Positions 1 through 8,138 of a stretch of 64,000 bases of DNA are shown here, piece after piece (the first letter of the stretch is position 1; every line of letters begins with the position of its first letter). The position numbers and the translations under genes were made by a program. The notes under the pieces are model-generated. The model was not told the origin of the DNA. It saw only the letters and a list, made by a program, of their open reading frames with translations, and ran no database searches. Source of the DNA: JAXGTD01 sp040775095 (lineage in GTDB: Bacteria > Pseudomonadota > Gammaproteobacteria > Chromatiales > Chromatiaceae); assembly GCA_040775095.1 (NCBI GenBank), contig JAXGTD010000003.1, positions 1 through 64,000 on the forward strand. The letters are read 5' to 3'.

Positions 1-739
1 GGGGCTCCGCGAAGAAGTCCGCCGAGGGTGTCACGAGTAGGATTTCCGCACCTTCCTGATCAACCGGATACTTGACCTCGACCCCGGTATCGTCCAGGAC
101 GTCCTCTTCCAGGCCCTCCATCGTGTCGATCAGCGCCGGCCCTGGGAGACCCAGGTTGTTGCCGACGCGGTAGACCTTCGCGATGATCTCGTTGCAGTAC
201 TTCTGACCCACACCGATGTGGTCCATGATCTCGCGCGCGGCCATCGAGATCTCGGCCGTGTCGATGCCATAGGGGCAGAACACCGAACAGCGCCGGCACT
301 GGGAGCACTGATGGAAGTAGCTGTACCAGTCCCCGAGCACTTCCTCTGTGAAGTCCTCGGCGCCAACGAGTTTCGGGAAGAACTTGCCCGCGAGCGTAAA
401 ATAGCGTCGGTAGACCTTGCGCATCAGGTCCTGCCGACCCACCGGCATGTTCTTGGGATCCTGGGTGCCGAGGTAATAGTGGCACTTGTCGGTGCAGGAG
501 CCGCACTTCACGCAAGAGTCCAGATAGACGCGCAGCGAGCGGTACTTGCCCAGCAGATCGCCCATCTTGCTGATGGCCTGCTGCTGCCAATCGTCCACCA
601 GGTCACCCGGGAAGCCCAAGGCCTCTTGAAACTCGGGCTTGGACTTGAACGGGCTGGAGTGGGCCATAACGCCAGGCGCAATGGCCGGAATCTCCGCGTA
701 TTGCTTCAGCTTCGGGACTGTGAAATCGACCTTGGCCAT
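1..739 (-). CDS. dsrK: DsrK, Fe-S subunit of the DsrMKJOP membrane complex (C-terminus cut by window edge)
   Basis: Cytoplasmic iron-sulfur subunit of the DsrMKJOP transmembrane complex, related to the HdrD-type heterodisulfide reductase catalytic subunit. In the family it is thought to reoxidise or reduce the DsrC disulfide/trisulfide and exchange electrons with the quinone pool. About 246 residues are visible from ATG at 739. Two ferredoxin-type cysteine clusters can be read: C-V-K-C-G-S-C-T-D-K-C and, about 75 residues later, C-S-Q-C-R-R-C-S-V-F-C-P. The CCG domains expected further on lie outside the window. The gene starts 81 bp after dsrM and continues the dsr operon order. Identity is very likely from motifs plus position. 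Confidence 0.95.
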   Translation of the reverse strand, partial: MAKVDFTVPKLKQYAEIPAIAPGVMAHSSPFKSKPEFQEALGFPGDLVDDWQQQAISKMGDLLGKYRSLRVYLDSCVKCGSCTDKCHYYLGTQDPKNMPVGRQDLMRKVYRRYFTLAGKFFPKLVGAEDFTEEVLGDWYSYFHQCSQCRRCSVFCPYGIDTAEISMAAREIMDHIGVGQKYCNEIIAKVYRVGNNLGLPGPALIDTMEGLEEDVLDDTGVEVKYPVDQEGAEILLVTPSADFFAEP

Positions 740-820
740 GATTCAACCTCTAGAGCGGCTCTCGTGAGCGGAACCCTACCGCGCAGCGGCAACCGCCACA
801 CATGATCACTGCTTACCTGT

Positions 821-1552
821 TCACTCCTGCTCGAGCCCTTTGGCCCATGCAGCGATGTGACGCCTCTCGCGCGGGTTGTCGACCTGGTTGCGCGTCGGGC
901 TGAAGAACAGACCTGGTGCATGCAAGAGCTTGCTGTATGGAAAGACGATCATCAGTAGCGCCACCAGGAACAGATGCATCAGCAGGAGCGGGTCGCTTGG
1001 CAACGCGTTGATCTGAAACAGATATAGCCCCTGGAAGAATTCCTTCACCCGGATGATGTCGGTATGCACCACGAAACGCATCATCAGACCGCTCAGGCCG
1101 ATTGCAACGAGCAGGCCAAGGATCAGATGATCAGACGGCGAGGTGATGTAACGCACACGGTCGACCAGGATACGGCGCGCCCACAGGCCACCGAGGCCCA
1201 CGACCATCGCAATACCACCGTAGATGCCAAATGGCTGGACCAGCTGGATTGGCAGCGGTACCGGCTCAAGGAAATAGCGCAGGTGGCGCAAAGTCACCAG
1301 AAACAGGCCAAAGTGGAAAACCCAGCCAAAGATCCAGATCCACTTGTTTCCGCGAAACAGGCTTTCGAAGAACACGACTTCACGGGTCATGCGGAAGACG
1401 ACGCCCGAGCGCGTGGTCGGCGCGGGGGTCGTGGGAATCTTCAAAGGCGCCGGCGTACGCGCATACTGGACGACCTTGTTCACAAGGCCCGCGACCAGCA
1501 CGACGGCGGCGAAATAAAACAGATAGGCGTAAACATCCGAGAGCAACGACAT
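821..1552 (-). CDS. dsrM: DsrM, membrane cytochrome b subunit of DsrMKJOP
   Basis: A 243-residue integral membrane protein of the nitrate reductase gamma/NarI type. The family carries heme b and links the quinone pool to cytoplasmic DsrK. About five or six hydrophobic segments are visible (near residues 5-25, 70-90, 105-125, 145-160 and 190-210). Histidines suited to heme ligation lie in the segments, for example in WVFHFGLF and LLLMHLFLVALL. It sits between dsrC (67 bp) and dsrK (81 bp), as in the Allochromatium vinosum dsr operon. The ATG at 1552 gives the usual N-terminus MSLLSDVYAYLFYF. Confidence 0.95.
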   Translation of the reverse strand: MSLLSDVYAYLFYFAAVVLVAGLVNKVVQYARTPAPLKIPTTPAPTTRSGVVFRMTREVVFFESLFRGNKWIWIFGWVFHFGLFLVTLRHLRYFLEPVPLPIQLVQPFGIYGGIAMVVGLGGLWARRILVDRVRYITSPSDHLILGLLVAIGLSGLMMRFVVHTDIIRVKEFFQGLYLFQINALPSDPLLLMHLFLVALLMIVFPYSKLLHAPGLFFSPTRNQVDNPRERRHIAAWAKGLEQE

Positions 1553-1621
1553 GTTTCCGCGACCTCAGTGGAATCCAGGGGCGCCGGGGGCACATCGGCC
1601 CCCGGTCCAACGTATTGCGGG

Positions 1622-1954
1622 TTAGACGCAGCCGGTAGGCTTCGGCAGACCGGCGTAACGGCAGGCCTGCTTGGCCGGGCCGTAGGGGAACAGGCCGTAG
1701 AGGTACTTGCTGTTGCCCTTGTCCTTGCCGAGCTTCTTCCCAACCGCCTTGGTCAGCACTCGTACCGCGGGAGCGATCTGGTACTCCTCGTAGTATTCGC
1801 GCAGGAAGTTGATGATGTCCCAGTGCTCATCGGTGAGCTCCAGATCGTCTTCCTTCGACATCACCTCGGCGACGCCGGGCTCCCAATCGTTGATGTTGGC
1901 GAGATAACCCTCTTCGTCAGTCTCAAAGCTCTTGCCGTTGACTTCGATAGGCAT
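1622..1954 (-). CDS. dsrC: DsrC, sulfur-carrier protein with both redox cysteines
   Basis: Small (110 residues) soluble sulfur carrier of reverse sulfite reduction. It accepts sulfane sulfur from DsrEFH/TusA and delivers it to DsrAB, leaving as a DsrC trisulfide in current models. The flexible C-terminal arm ends CRYAGLPKPTGCV, with Cys98 and the penultimate Cys109 separated by ten residues. This spacing is diagnostic of functional DsrC and separates it from TusE and regulatory homologues. It lies between dsrH and dsrM. Compare the cysteine-free paralogue at 9007-9345. Confidence 0.98.
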   Translation of the reverse strand: MPIEVNGKSFETDEEGYLANINDWEPGVAEVMSKEDDLELTDEHWDIINFLREYYEEYQIAPAVRVLTKAVGKKLGKDKGNSKYLYGLFPYGPAKQACRYAGLPKPTGCV

Positions 1955-1983
1955 GATGAATGTCCTCGTGATGGAAGTTGAAA

Positions 1984-2292
1984 CTACAACCAGGCCTGGA
2001 CCTTGTCGTTCTCCGCGGCCAAATCCACGAAGGCGGCGTAGTCCACAACGCTGATACCCGAGATCACGCGCTCCTCGGCGAAGCCCCGGGCCCTGAGGTC
2101 CGGTCCGAGCACGTAAACCTTAACCGAATCGAGTGCGGCCTTGACCCGCGACTCGTGGGTGGTGCCCTGCAGGGCGCCGTACACGCCATCTTCGATCAGC
2201 AGTACCGAGGAGCCACTGGTCGCGTGATCGAGACAGATCGTCAGAGAGGTCTTTTCAAACGGCGACTTGTTGACAGTATGCAAGGTGCTCAT
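1984..2292 (-). CDS. dsrH: DsrH, subunit of the DsrEFH sulfurtransferase
   Basis: Small TusB-like subunit of the cytoplasmic hetero-hexameric DsrE2F2H2 complex that relays sulfur to DsrC. About 102 residues. Cys20 (SLTIC) matches the conserved DsrH cysteine, and the C-terminus ends in the family-typical VQAWL. Two adjacent ATGs exist at 2295 and 2292. I chose 2292 because the GGGAGG Shine-Dalgarno then has 5-nt spacing and the product starts MSTLHTVNKSPFE, as in homologues. The stop lies 29 bp before dsrC. Confidence 0.95.
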   Translation of the reverse strand: MSTLHTVNKSPFEKTSLTICLDHATSGSSVLLIEDGVYGALQGTTHESRVKAALDSVKVYVLGPDLRARGFAEERVISGISVVDYAAFVDLAAENDKVQAWL

Positions 2293-2304
2293 CATGACCT
2301 CCCG

Positions 2305-2715
2305 TTAGAAGCTGAAGACGACGTCGGCGTCATCCATGAGGGCCGCCATCTCGGCGCGGCTCACCAGCGAGATCGAGTCCCGCTCGGCCCAGTCATCGTC
2401 CTCGTCTTCCCAGGTCAGATGCTGGAGGTCGTCGAGGGTCAGGCCCCGTTCCTCCAACGACTCCTTCTCGACGAAGATCTGCTTGACCTCGTAGTCGCCA
2501 AGCGCGGCGTAGGTCGGCGAGAAGTTCTTCATCCCGATCCCGGCGGTGTCCTGACCCTTGGTCAACTGGTACACGCCGTCATCCACGAACGCCAGCTGGA
2601 CATCCTGGTCGAACGCCGCGCCGATCAGCACGACCTCCAGCGACTCCCACGCGTAGATGGTGCCGTAAGGGGCCTTGCGATTCAGATACAGGAATTTCTT
2701 TACGACTTCGGACAT
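2305..2715 (-). CDS. dsrF: DsrF, subunit of the DsrEFH sulfurtransferase
   Basis: 136-residue TusC/DsrF-family protein, the structural partner of DsrE and DsrH in the DsrEFH complex. The N-terminus KKFLYLNRKAPYGTIYAWE and the segment VQLAFVDDGVYQL are characteristic. It contains no cysteine, so it is not expected to carry sulfur itself, consistent with known DsrF. It is followed 12 bp later by dsrH. The presence of dsrEFH marks this as an oxidative, not a sulfate-reducing, dsr system. Confidence 0.96.
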   Translation of the reverse strand: MSEVVKKFLYLNRKAPYGTIYAWESLEVVLIGAAFDQDVQLAFVDDGVYQLTKGQDTAGIGMKNFSPTYAALGDYEVKQIFVEKESLEERGLTLDDLQHLTWEDEDDDWAERDSISLVSRAEMAALMDDADVVFSF

Positions 2716-2744
2716 GGTCTTTCTCCCCTGTATAGCGCCCCGAA

Positions 2745-3137
2745 TCAGTCGCCGAACACGACGAGGCGGTCGGCCTGAATGCCGGCCTCGACAAGCTGCC
2801 CAAGCCCGGAGATCCGGAACCGGGGATGGATATTGGTGGCATCCTTGCCGTTGCGCTTTGCCTCACCCTCGTCGACGACACCGCGACGCTGGGCCGCCGC
2901 GACGCAGACCACCATGTCAAGATCGTATTGTTCTGCCAGCTCAGCCCAGCGTGCGACGACATTGCGGTCGTCCTGCGGCGGCGTGGTCAGCCGCGTCGAG
3001 TTGTTGACACCGTCGTGATAGAAGAAGACACGAAAGATCTCATGCCCCTTCTCCAGCGCCGACTTGGCGAAAAAATAGGCCGAATCCGACGCCTGGTGCT
3101 GGTATGGTCCTTCGTTGATCTGGATTGCAAACTTCAT
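2745..3137 (-). CDS. dsrE: DsrE, sulfurtransferase subunit with active-site Cys78
   Basis: 130-residue TusD/DsrE-family protein, the sulfur-binding subunit of DsrEFH. The active-site cysteine falls at position 78 in DMVVCVAAAQRRG, the residue shown in A. vinosum to hold persulfide sulfur and interact with DsrC. The N-terminal MKFAIQINEGPY and the FYHDGV motif are typical. It lies 36 bp downstream of dsrB and 29 bp upstream of dsrF. Confidence 0.97.
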   Translation of the reverse strand: MKFAIQINEGPYQHQASDSAYFFAKSALEKGHEIFRVFFYHDGVNNSTRLTTPPQDDRNVVARWAELAEQYDLDMVVCVAAAQRRGVVDEGEAKRNGKDATNIHPRFRISGLGQLVEAGIQADRLVVFGD

Positions 3138-3173
3138 AGCGACCTCAACTTGGTGGGCTCCGGTATCCGCGCC

Positions 3174-4247
3174 TCAGAAGCGGATGTACGAAGATGCGTT
3201 GAAGCTGGCACGCGCCCCGCGCCAGGTATCGATGTGATACTTGGTGAACGGCAGCTCGACCTCCTCGAAGAAGCGCGGCCAACCAATGCGCTCGATCCAC
3301 TCGTTGACACGCTCCCAATCACGGGCACCTTCCTTGTATGCCTTCAGGATGCGCTTGACGATCGCGGTAGCCTCAGGCCAACGCGGCGGATTGTTGGGGA
3401 TACCGGCCGCGACCAGCTTCTGGAAGGTCGGCTTGCCGCGCGCGTTGGAGTGGTTGCCACCAACCCAGATCGCGAGCTTGGAGTGCTCGGCGTCATTGAT
3501 CTGCATCGGCGGGCACGGCGGATAGCAGGCACCGCAACAGATGCACTTACGCTCGTCGACTTCCAGCGAAGGCTTGCCGTTGACCATGGCCGGGCGAATC
3601 GCGGCGACCGGGCAACGGGCAACGACCGACGGGCGCTCGCAGACGTTGGCGACCAGATCATGGTTGATCTTCGGCGGCTTGGTATGCTGAACGTTGATCG
3701 CGATATCACCCTGGCCACCGCAGTTGATCTGGCAGCACGAGGTGGTGATGTGCACGCGGTTTGGCATGTTGGCCTGCTTGAACTCGTCGATGAGCTCGTC
3801 CATCATCGACTTCACGACTCCCGAGGCGTCGGTGCCCGGAATATCGCAGTGCAGCCAGCCCTGGGTGTGGGAGATCATGGTGACGGAGTTCTGGGTACCG
3901 CCAACGATGAAGCCCGCATCCTCAACCGCCTTGATCAGGGGCTCGACCTTGGACGCATCAGCGACCATGTATTCGAGGTTGGAGCGGAGCGTGAAGTGGA
4001 CGAATCCGTCGGCGAATTGATCGCCGATGTCGCACAGCTTGCGCAGGGTGAAGACGTCCAGGATACGCTGGGTACCCACCTTGACGGTCCAGATTTCGTC
4101 GCCGCTGTAGGCCACGTGGCGCAATACGCCGGGGCGCGGATGCTCATGGAACTTCCACTGGCCGAAGTTCTTGCGCATCGTCGGATGAAGGTACTGCCAC
4201 GGGTCCGGGCATCCGGACTCGATGGGCTCGCGCATTTCTTTTGCCAT
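3174..4247 (-). CDS. dsrB: DsrB, beta subunit of reverse dissimilatory sulfite reductase
   Basis: 357-residue beta subunit of the cytoplasmic alpha2beta2 siroheme [4Fe-4S] enzyme, here predicted to oxidise DsrC-bound sulfur to sulfite. Cysteine motifs for the siroheme-coupled cluster are visible in TSCCQINCGGQGD near residue 170. A ferredoxin domain is visible in CICCGACYPPCPPMQI near residue 237-252. The N-terminus MAKEMREPIESGCPDPWQY and the C-terminus ASSYIRF match the oxidative type. It is separated from dsrA by 106 bp containing a strong hairpin. Confidence 0.97.
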   Translation of the reverse strand: MAKEMREPIESGCPDPWQYLHPTMRKNFGQWKFHEHPRPGVLRHVAYSGDEIWTVKVGTQRILDVFTLRKLCDIGDQFADGFVHFTLRSNLEYMVADASKVEPLIKAVEDAGFIVGGTQNSVTMISHTQGWLHCDIPGTDASGVVKSMMDELIDEFKQANMPNRVHITTSCCQINCGGQGDIAINVQHTKPPKINHDLVANVCERPSVVARCPVAAIRPAMVNGKPSLEVDERKCICCGACYPPCPPMQINDAEHSKLAIWVGGNHSNARGKPTFQKLVAAGIPNNPPRWPEATAIVKRILKAYKEGARDWERVNEWIERIGWPRFFEEVELPFTKYHIDTWRGARASFNASSYIRF

Positions 4248-4303
4248 CGACTTGCCTCCAGTTCGTTGGCGAATAAGCCTGATTGGGTCGAATCTCTTGT
4301 GTT

Positions 4304-4334
4304 GTTGGCACGGGGCGTAACCCCCCGCGCCAAC
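4304..4334 (-). promoter_or_regulatory. 12-bp stem hairpin in the dsrA-dsrB intergenic gap
   Basis: Arms at 4304-4315 and 4323-4334 pair along 12 positions. In the minus-strand transcript the single mismatch becomes a G-U wobble. No run of U follows, so it does not look like a classical terminator. It sits 20 nt after the dsrA stop and about 57 nt before the dsrB start. mRNA processing, stability, or partial attenuation that tunes DsrA:DsrB synthesis are inferences only. Confidence 0.6.
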
Positions 4335-4353
4335 CTGGTCTCATAGAGGGCGC

Positions 4354-5610
4354 TTAGCCCGCGGCCTTTTCGGCCTGACGCTCGAACCACTGCTCCGCGG
4401 CCTCGTCCCAACCATCCATGCGGATGTAGGAGCTCTGACGCGGGTGGCTCAACATGTTCGGGTCGGGCTCGATCCCAATTCCGTCAAGGAAGTTGGCCAG
4501 ACCGATGCGCTCGATCATCTCACCGCAGCGCTCGTGCTCGAGGCCATTCTCGGCCCAGAAGTCGATGATGCCCTCGGCCATCTCGACCATCTCTTCGTAG
4601 TCTTCCTCGGTATCGAGCTTGCGGAACGGAACCACGACGGTGCCCATCAGGTCGCCGATCTTGAGCGTACGCTTGCCGCCGATCAGGATGGTCACGCCCT
4701 TGTCGTCGCCCGGGTGCAGCGCCTTCGGCATCACGTTCAGGCAGTGCATGCAACGCACGCAGTCGCGGTTGTTGACGGCCAGGGAGTCGTCGTCGTTCAA
4801 CGACAGCGCCTGGGTCGGGCAGCGGGTAATGACGTTGTCGATGATGTACTGGCGACCCTTGGTCTTGACGTAGGCCTTCACCTCGTCCTGGTCCACCTTC
4901 ATGTCGTCGCGCCAGGTACCCAGTACGGCGAAGTCCGCGCGCTCAATGGCATTCTGGCAATCGTTGGCACAGCCAGAGACCTTGAACTTGAACTTATAGG
5001 GCAATGCCGGGCGATGAACGTCGTCGACAAAGTTGTTGACCAGCATCCGGTGGGCCTTGAGCTCATTGGTGCAGGACATCTCGCAGCGGGCCGCGCCGAC
5101 GCAGGACATTGCCGTACGCACACACGGACCGGCACCGCCCAGATCCCAGCCGTACTCGTTTATCTCGTCAAAGAAGTGCTGGGTGGAGTTGGTGTCCGCA
5201 CCGATGAACATGATGTTGCCGGTCTGACCGTGGAAGGTCACCAGACCGGAACCATACTTTTCCCAGCTGTCGGCCAGCTGGCGCAGCATCGCCGTGCTGT
5301 AGTGGTTACCAGCCGGCGGCTGCACACGCAGCGTATGAAATTCTTTCGATTCAGGGAAGGCCTTACCGACCTCCGAGAAACGCGGAATGATTCCGCCGCC
5401 GTAGCCGTAGACCGAAACGGTGCCACCCTTCCAATAGCCCTTGCGGGTCTCGTACGAATGCTCCAACTGACCCAGCAGATCGTTGGTAACCTTATTGATG
5501 CGTTCATTGGGATGCTCATCGCGCATCCGCTTGATGCCGGAGATAAAGCTCGGCCATGGGCCGTCCTCCAGCTGGTCGATCATCGGGGTCTGGTGTTTTT
5601 CGATTGCCAT
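4354..5610 (-). CDS. dsrA: DsrA, alpha subunit of reverse dissimilatory sulfite reductase
   Basis: 418-residue alpha subunit of rDsr and the first gene of the operon. The siroheme/[4Fe-4S] cysteines are visible as C-x5-C (SCVGAARCEMSC, near residue 175) and C-x3-C (GCANDCQNA, near residue 220). A ferredoxin insert follows: C-P-T-Q-A plus CVRCMHCLNVMP near residue 280-300. I start at the ATG at 5610 (MAIEKHQTPMIDQLEDGPW). It is preceded by GGGAGAGA at good spacing and matches homologues, although the frame stays open for 64 codons upstream. The upstream region holds two dyads. Confidence 0.97.
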   Translation of the reverse strand: MAIEKHQTPMIDQLEDGPWPSFISGIKRMRDEHPNERINKVTNDLLGQLEHSYETRKGYWKGGTVSVYGYGGGIIPRFSEVGKAFPESKEFHTLRVQPPAGNHYSTAMLRQLADSWEKYGSGLVTFHGQTGNIMFIGADTNSTQHFFDEINEYGWDLGGAGPCVRTAMSCVGAARCEMSCTNELKAHRMLVNNFVDDVHRPALPYKFKFKVSGCANDCQNAIERADFAVLGTWRDDMKVDQDEVKAYVKTKGRQYIIDNVITRCPTQALSLNDDDSLAVNNRDCVRCMHCLNVMPKALHPGDDKGVTILIGGKRTLKIGDLMGTVVVPFRKLDTEEDYEEMVEMAEGIIDFWAENGLEHERCGEMIERIGLANFLDGIGIEPDPNMLSHPRQSSYIRMDGWDEAAEQWFERQAEKAAG

Positions 5611-5859
5611 TGCGCTGTCTCTCCCATCGAGAAAGAGGAAAGGATTCGTGTTGCTCGTCGTGTCGACTCGGCAACGGGGCATTGAAAGCCCGCTCGCCTT
5701 GCCCCACTTCAAAAATTCTCGCGACAGTCGGGGCCATACGCAGACCTGCTGCGCTCGGCTGACGCCAACGGCCTGGCGTCTGCCCCTCCATCGGCCACGC
5801 ACTATACGGATTCGGCCGCACCTCGGAAACTGCGCTTTCGGGGGAGATCACCACCGAAT

Positions 5860-5877
5860 CTATCCCCAATGGGATAG
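5860..5877. promoter_or_regulatory. Perfect dyad upstream of dsrA (CTATCCC-n4-GGGATAG)
   Basis: A perfect 7-bp inverted repeat with a 4-bp spacer, 250 bp upstream of the dsrA start and about 140 bp upstream of the divergent tauD-like gene. The size suits a dimeric regulator, but no regulator can be named from sequence. It is one of two perfect dyads in the same 60 bp. Confidence 0.4.
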
Positions 5878-5881
5878 TTGA

Positions 5882-5917
5882 CCTACGTAATTTTCTTTGA
5901 TTCCTCAAAGAGGTAGG
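5882..5917. promoter_or_regulatory. Second dyad between dsrA and the divergent dioxygenase gene
   Basis: Inner perfect repeat TCTTTGA-TTCC-TCAAAGA (5894-5911), flanked by an outer pair CCTAC (5882-5886) and GTAGG (5913-5917). The segment is clearly more A/T-rich than its surroundings, as expected for a promoter or operator. A third small dyad, ATAAGC-TGAT-GCTTAT, occupies 5986-6001 just before the plus-strand gene. The 408-bp gap contains no gene. Confidence 0.4.
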
Positions 5918-6018
5918 CAAGCCAAGCGCGTGCAAGTCGGCGCAGATCTTACGCGTCGGTGACAACTGTGTCAACGAACCCTAATATAAGCTGATGCTTA
6001 TTTCTCCGGTGCCTCTGC

Positions 6019-6885
6019 ATGCGTTCGCCATTCTCCCTCGATGATCCGCACAGCTACCGCGCATGGCGTGCCACGAAACTGCACAACTACCCCAGGGACG
6101 GCGAGGCGCTGTCGGTCGAGGTCGCCGATCCGCGGGCGCCATCGGCCCGCGAGCTCGCGGCCATTCGCACTCTCGTCGCCAAGGCGAACATGGCCATCGT
6201 CCGCGGGCTGGATCCCAAACAGATCACCAGCGCCAACCTGATCGGCCTGGGCCAGCGGCTGGGGCTTCGGCGGCTGGACGCCAACCCGTGCGCCGACGAG
6301 CAAGCGGTCTCGTCGCTGCAGGTTGCCAACAGCGGCGACGCGGCTGACTACATCCCCTATACATCCCGGGCCCTGAGTTGGCATACCGACGGTTACTACA
6401 ATCGCCCGGATCGGCAGGTCCGCGCCTGGATGCTGTTCTGTGTGCGACAGGCCGAGCAGGGTGGCGGAAACGCCCTGCTCGACCATGAGATCGCCTACAT
6501 CCGGCTGCGCGACCGCGCACCCGAGCTGGTCCGGGCGCTGATGCAGCCGCGCGCCTTCACGGTGCCGCCGAACAGAAAGGACGAGCTGGTCCGACGCCCA
6601 CAGAGCACGGGGCCGGTCTTTTCGATCATTGGGGACGCCTTGCACATGCGCTACTCCGCCCGCACGCGCCACATCCACTGGTTGGAAGAACCGGCCGTAG
6701 CCGACGCGCGCGGTCTCCTTGACGAGTTGTTTTCGTCTGGCGATGACTACATGTTTTCCCACAAGTTGGCCCCGGGAGAAGGCTACGTGACCAACAACGT
6801 CCTGCACAATCGTACGGCGTTTCAGGCCGACGATGGAGCAGCCCGACTGTTATTGCGGGCGCGCTACTACGATCGCGTCTTCTAG
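6019..6885 (+). CDS. TauD/TfdA-family Fe(II)/2-oxoglutarate dioxygenase
   Basis: 288-residue soluble oxygenase of the TauD/gamma-butyrobetaine hydroxylase superfamily. The metal triad is visible: HxD in WHTDGYYN (His122, Asp124) and distal His263 in NNVLHNRTAF. Arg276 (ARLLLRARYY) is placed to bind 2-oxoglutarate. The catalytic set is complete, so it should be active. Its substrate (a sulfonate or other compound) cannot be read from sequence. It is divergent from dsrA across the dyad-bearing region, which suggests shared control. The ATG at 6019 lacks a clear Shine-Dalgarno. An O2-using enzyme beside an anaerobic-type sulfur pathway is notable. Confidence 0.85.
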   Translation: MRSPFSLDDPHSYRAWRATKLHNYPRDGEALSVEVADPRAPSARELAAIRTLVAKANMAIVRGLDPKQITSANLIGLGQRLGLRRLDANPCADEQAVSSLQVANSGDAADYIPYTSRALSWHTDGYYNRPDRQVRAWMLFCVRQAEQGGGNALLDHEIAYIRLRDRAPELVRALMQPRAFTVPPNRKDELVRRPQSTGPVFSIIGDALHMRYSARTRHIHWLEEPAVADARGLLDELFSSGDDYMFSHKLAPGEGYVTNNVLHNRTAFQADDGAARLLLRARYYDRVF

Positions 6886-7065
6886 TCCCGGGCGTTGTTC
6901 GCCGCGCAAGCCGCGGCGTCGAGTCACGCGACCGGGCCATCCCGGGCCGCCAGAGATGGGGCGCCTTCGCGCTTGGGCACCAATGACGTTTGGATACCCA
7001 AAACTGGATACTGGGCTACCGCCCAGTCACCCGAATGAACACAGAGCCAAGGCAGAGAAACCGCG

Positions 7066-7257
7066 ATGTTGAAACTCAGTGAGATCCTCGTCTCGCGCAA
7101 AGACATTGACTCGTTCGAGGAGCTCGTTCCCGCAGTCCAGGAGGTGGCCCGCCAAGGCGAGCGGTTCTTTCGGATGGACGTCAAGCCACCCTTTCCCGAT
7201 ACGCCAGAGAACTGGGAGGATCGCCTGGAGGCGGCGTTCAGCGGCCTCATCCGCTGA
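7066..7257 (+). CDS. Small conserved-looking hypothetical protein (63 aa)
   Basis: A 63-residue acidic/amphipathic protein (MLKLSEILVSRKDIDSFEEL) with no signal peptide, membrane segment or cysteine. A CCGCG... leader gives no strong ribosome site, but the codon pattern is gene-like (G/C at third positions). It is the first small gene of the plus-strand block that includes the Cas6-like gene, 77 bp before the next gene. Function unknown. Confidence 0.6.
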   Translation: MLKLSEILVSRKDIDSFEELVPAVQEVARQGERFFRMDVKPPFPDTPENWEDRLEAAFSGLIR

Positions 7258-7334
7258 GTGCGGCACCATCCGAGAGGCACAGACGACATCGGCGCGGCAG
7301 ACATAACAAGACAGCGACGATCGAGGCAGGAGTC

Positions 7335-8048
7335 ATGAAGCACTACGACATTACCAACGCCGCCCTCGCGGACACGGCGGCCGACTCGGTCGGCCATCGC
7401 GCCGAGGAGGCCGCCCTGGAATCGCATCTGCTCGCGCTGCAGGAGCAATGGCACGCGCTCGAGCGGGTCGATGCCGACCCGGGCAAGCGCGCCGAGATCA
7501 ACCTGCAAATGGCGCGCACCCTCGTCGGGCTGGGCCGAGGGAACGAGGCCTGGCCACTCGGGCGGGAGGCCTTTGATACCTTCCTGGAACGCGAGGAGTT
7601 CGAATCCGCCGCCGATTGCTGCGACGTCCTGTTCCGCGCCGAGCAGGCGAGCTCGATCGCCGCCCTCGGTCAGGGCATCTGGCTCGCGGTCACCTATCCG
7701 ATCGACCCCGAGCTCTCGATCGAGCTGTTGTCTCACGTCATAGAAGAGACGCCGGATGAGGCCGATGGCGCCGCGGTGGCGGCAACCACCGCGCTGTTTC
7801 TGGCCGACGTGCGCACGACCGGCACGCAACGCGAGAACCTCACTTTCTTCGCCTCGCAGATGCTGGGCGAGGTGGCACGCCGCCACAGCGGGGTCGATAG
7901 CCAGGAGGCGTTCGATCTTTGGCGCGACCGCCTCGAGCTGCGTGAGCCCGAGAAGTTCCTGGTCCGGCTGCGAAATGTCGTCGACGTACTGGTTCAGGAC
8001 GACTGGTGGTTCGACCGCGACGCCCTGAGGGCACGCCTGCCGCATTGA
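7335..8048 (+). CDS. All-helical TPR-like hypothetical protein (237 aa)
   Basis: Soluble, acidic, predicted all-helical protein. Residues 25-110 have the spacing of TPR-like helical hairpins (segments such as RAEINLQMARTLVGLGRGNE, then EAWPLGREAFDTFLEREEFE). Some chance of a helical-repeat scaffold follows from this; no enzymatic motif is visible. The ATG at 7335 is preceded by GGCAGGAGTC, a good Shine-Dalgarno. It lies 90 bp upstream of the Cas6-like gene on the same strand, so co-transcription is likely. I do not recognise a named family. Confidence 0.7.
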   Translation: MKHYDITNAALADTAADSVGHRAEEAALESHLLALQEQWHALERVDADPGKRAEINLQMARTLVGLGRGNEAWPLGREAFDTFLEREEFESAADCCDVLFRAEQASSIAALGQGIWLAVTYPIDPELSIELLSHVIEETPDEADGAAVAATTALFLADVRTTGTQRENLTFFASQMLGEVARRHSGVDSQEAFDLWRDRLELREPEKFLVRLRNVVDVLVQDDWWFDRDALRARLPH

Positions 8049-8138
8049 CCGAGTCCGGCGCCGGGGATCCATCGGCCAGACGCCGCGGATCCGCCGTCGT
8101 CCATGCCCTGATATCGCCTTACCACACGACACAAGATC

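Noticed and set aside
2826..4346. 506-codon plus-strand frame opposite dsrB/dsrE
   Set aside because: Antisense shadow; DsrB and DsrE motifs on the minus strand are certain.
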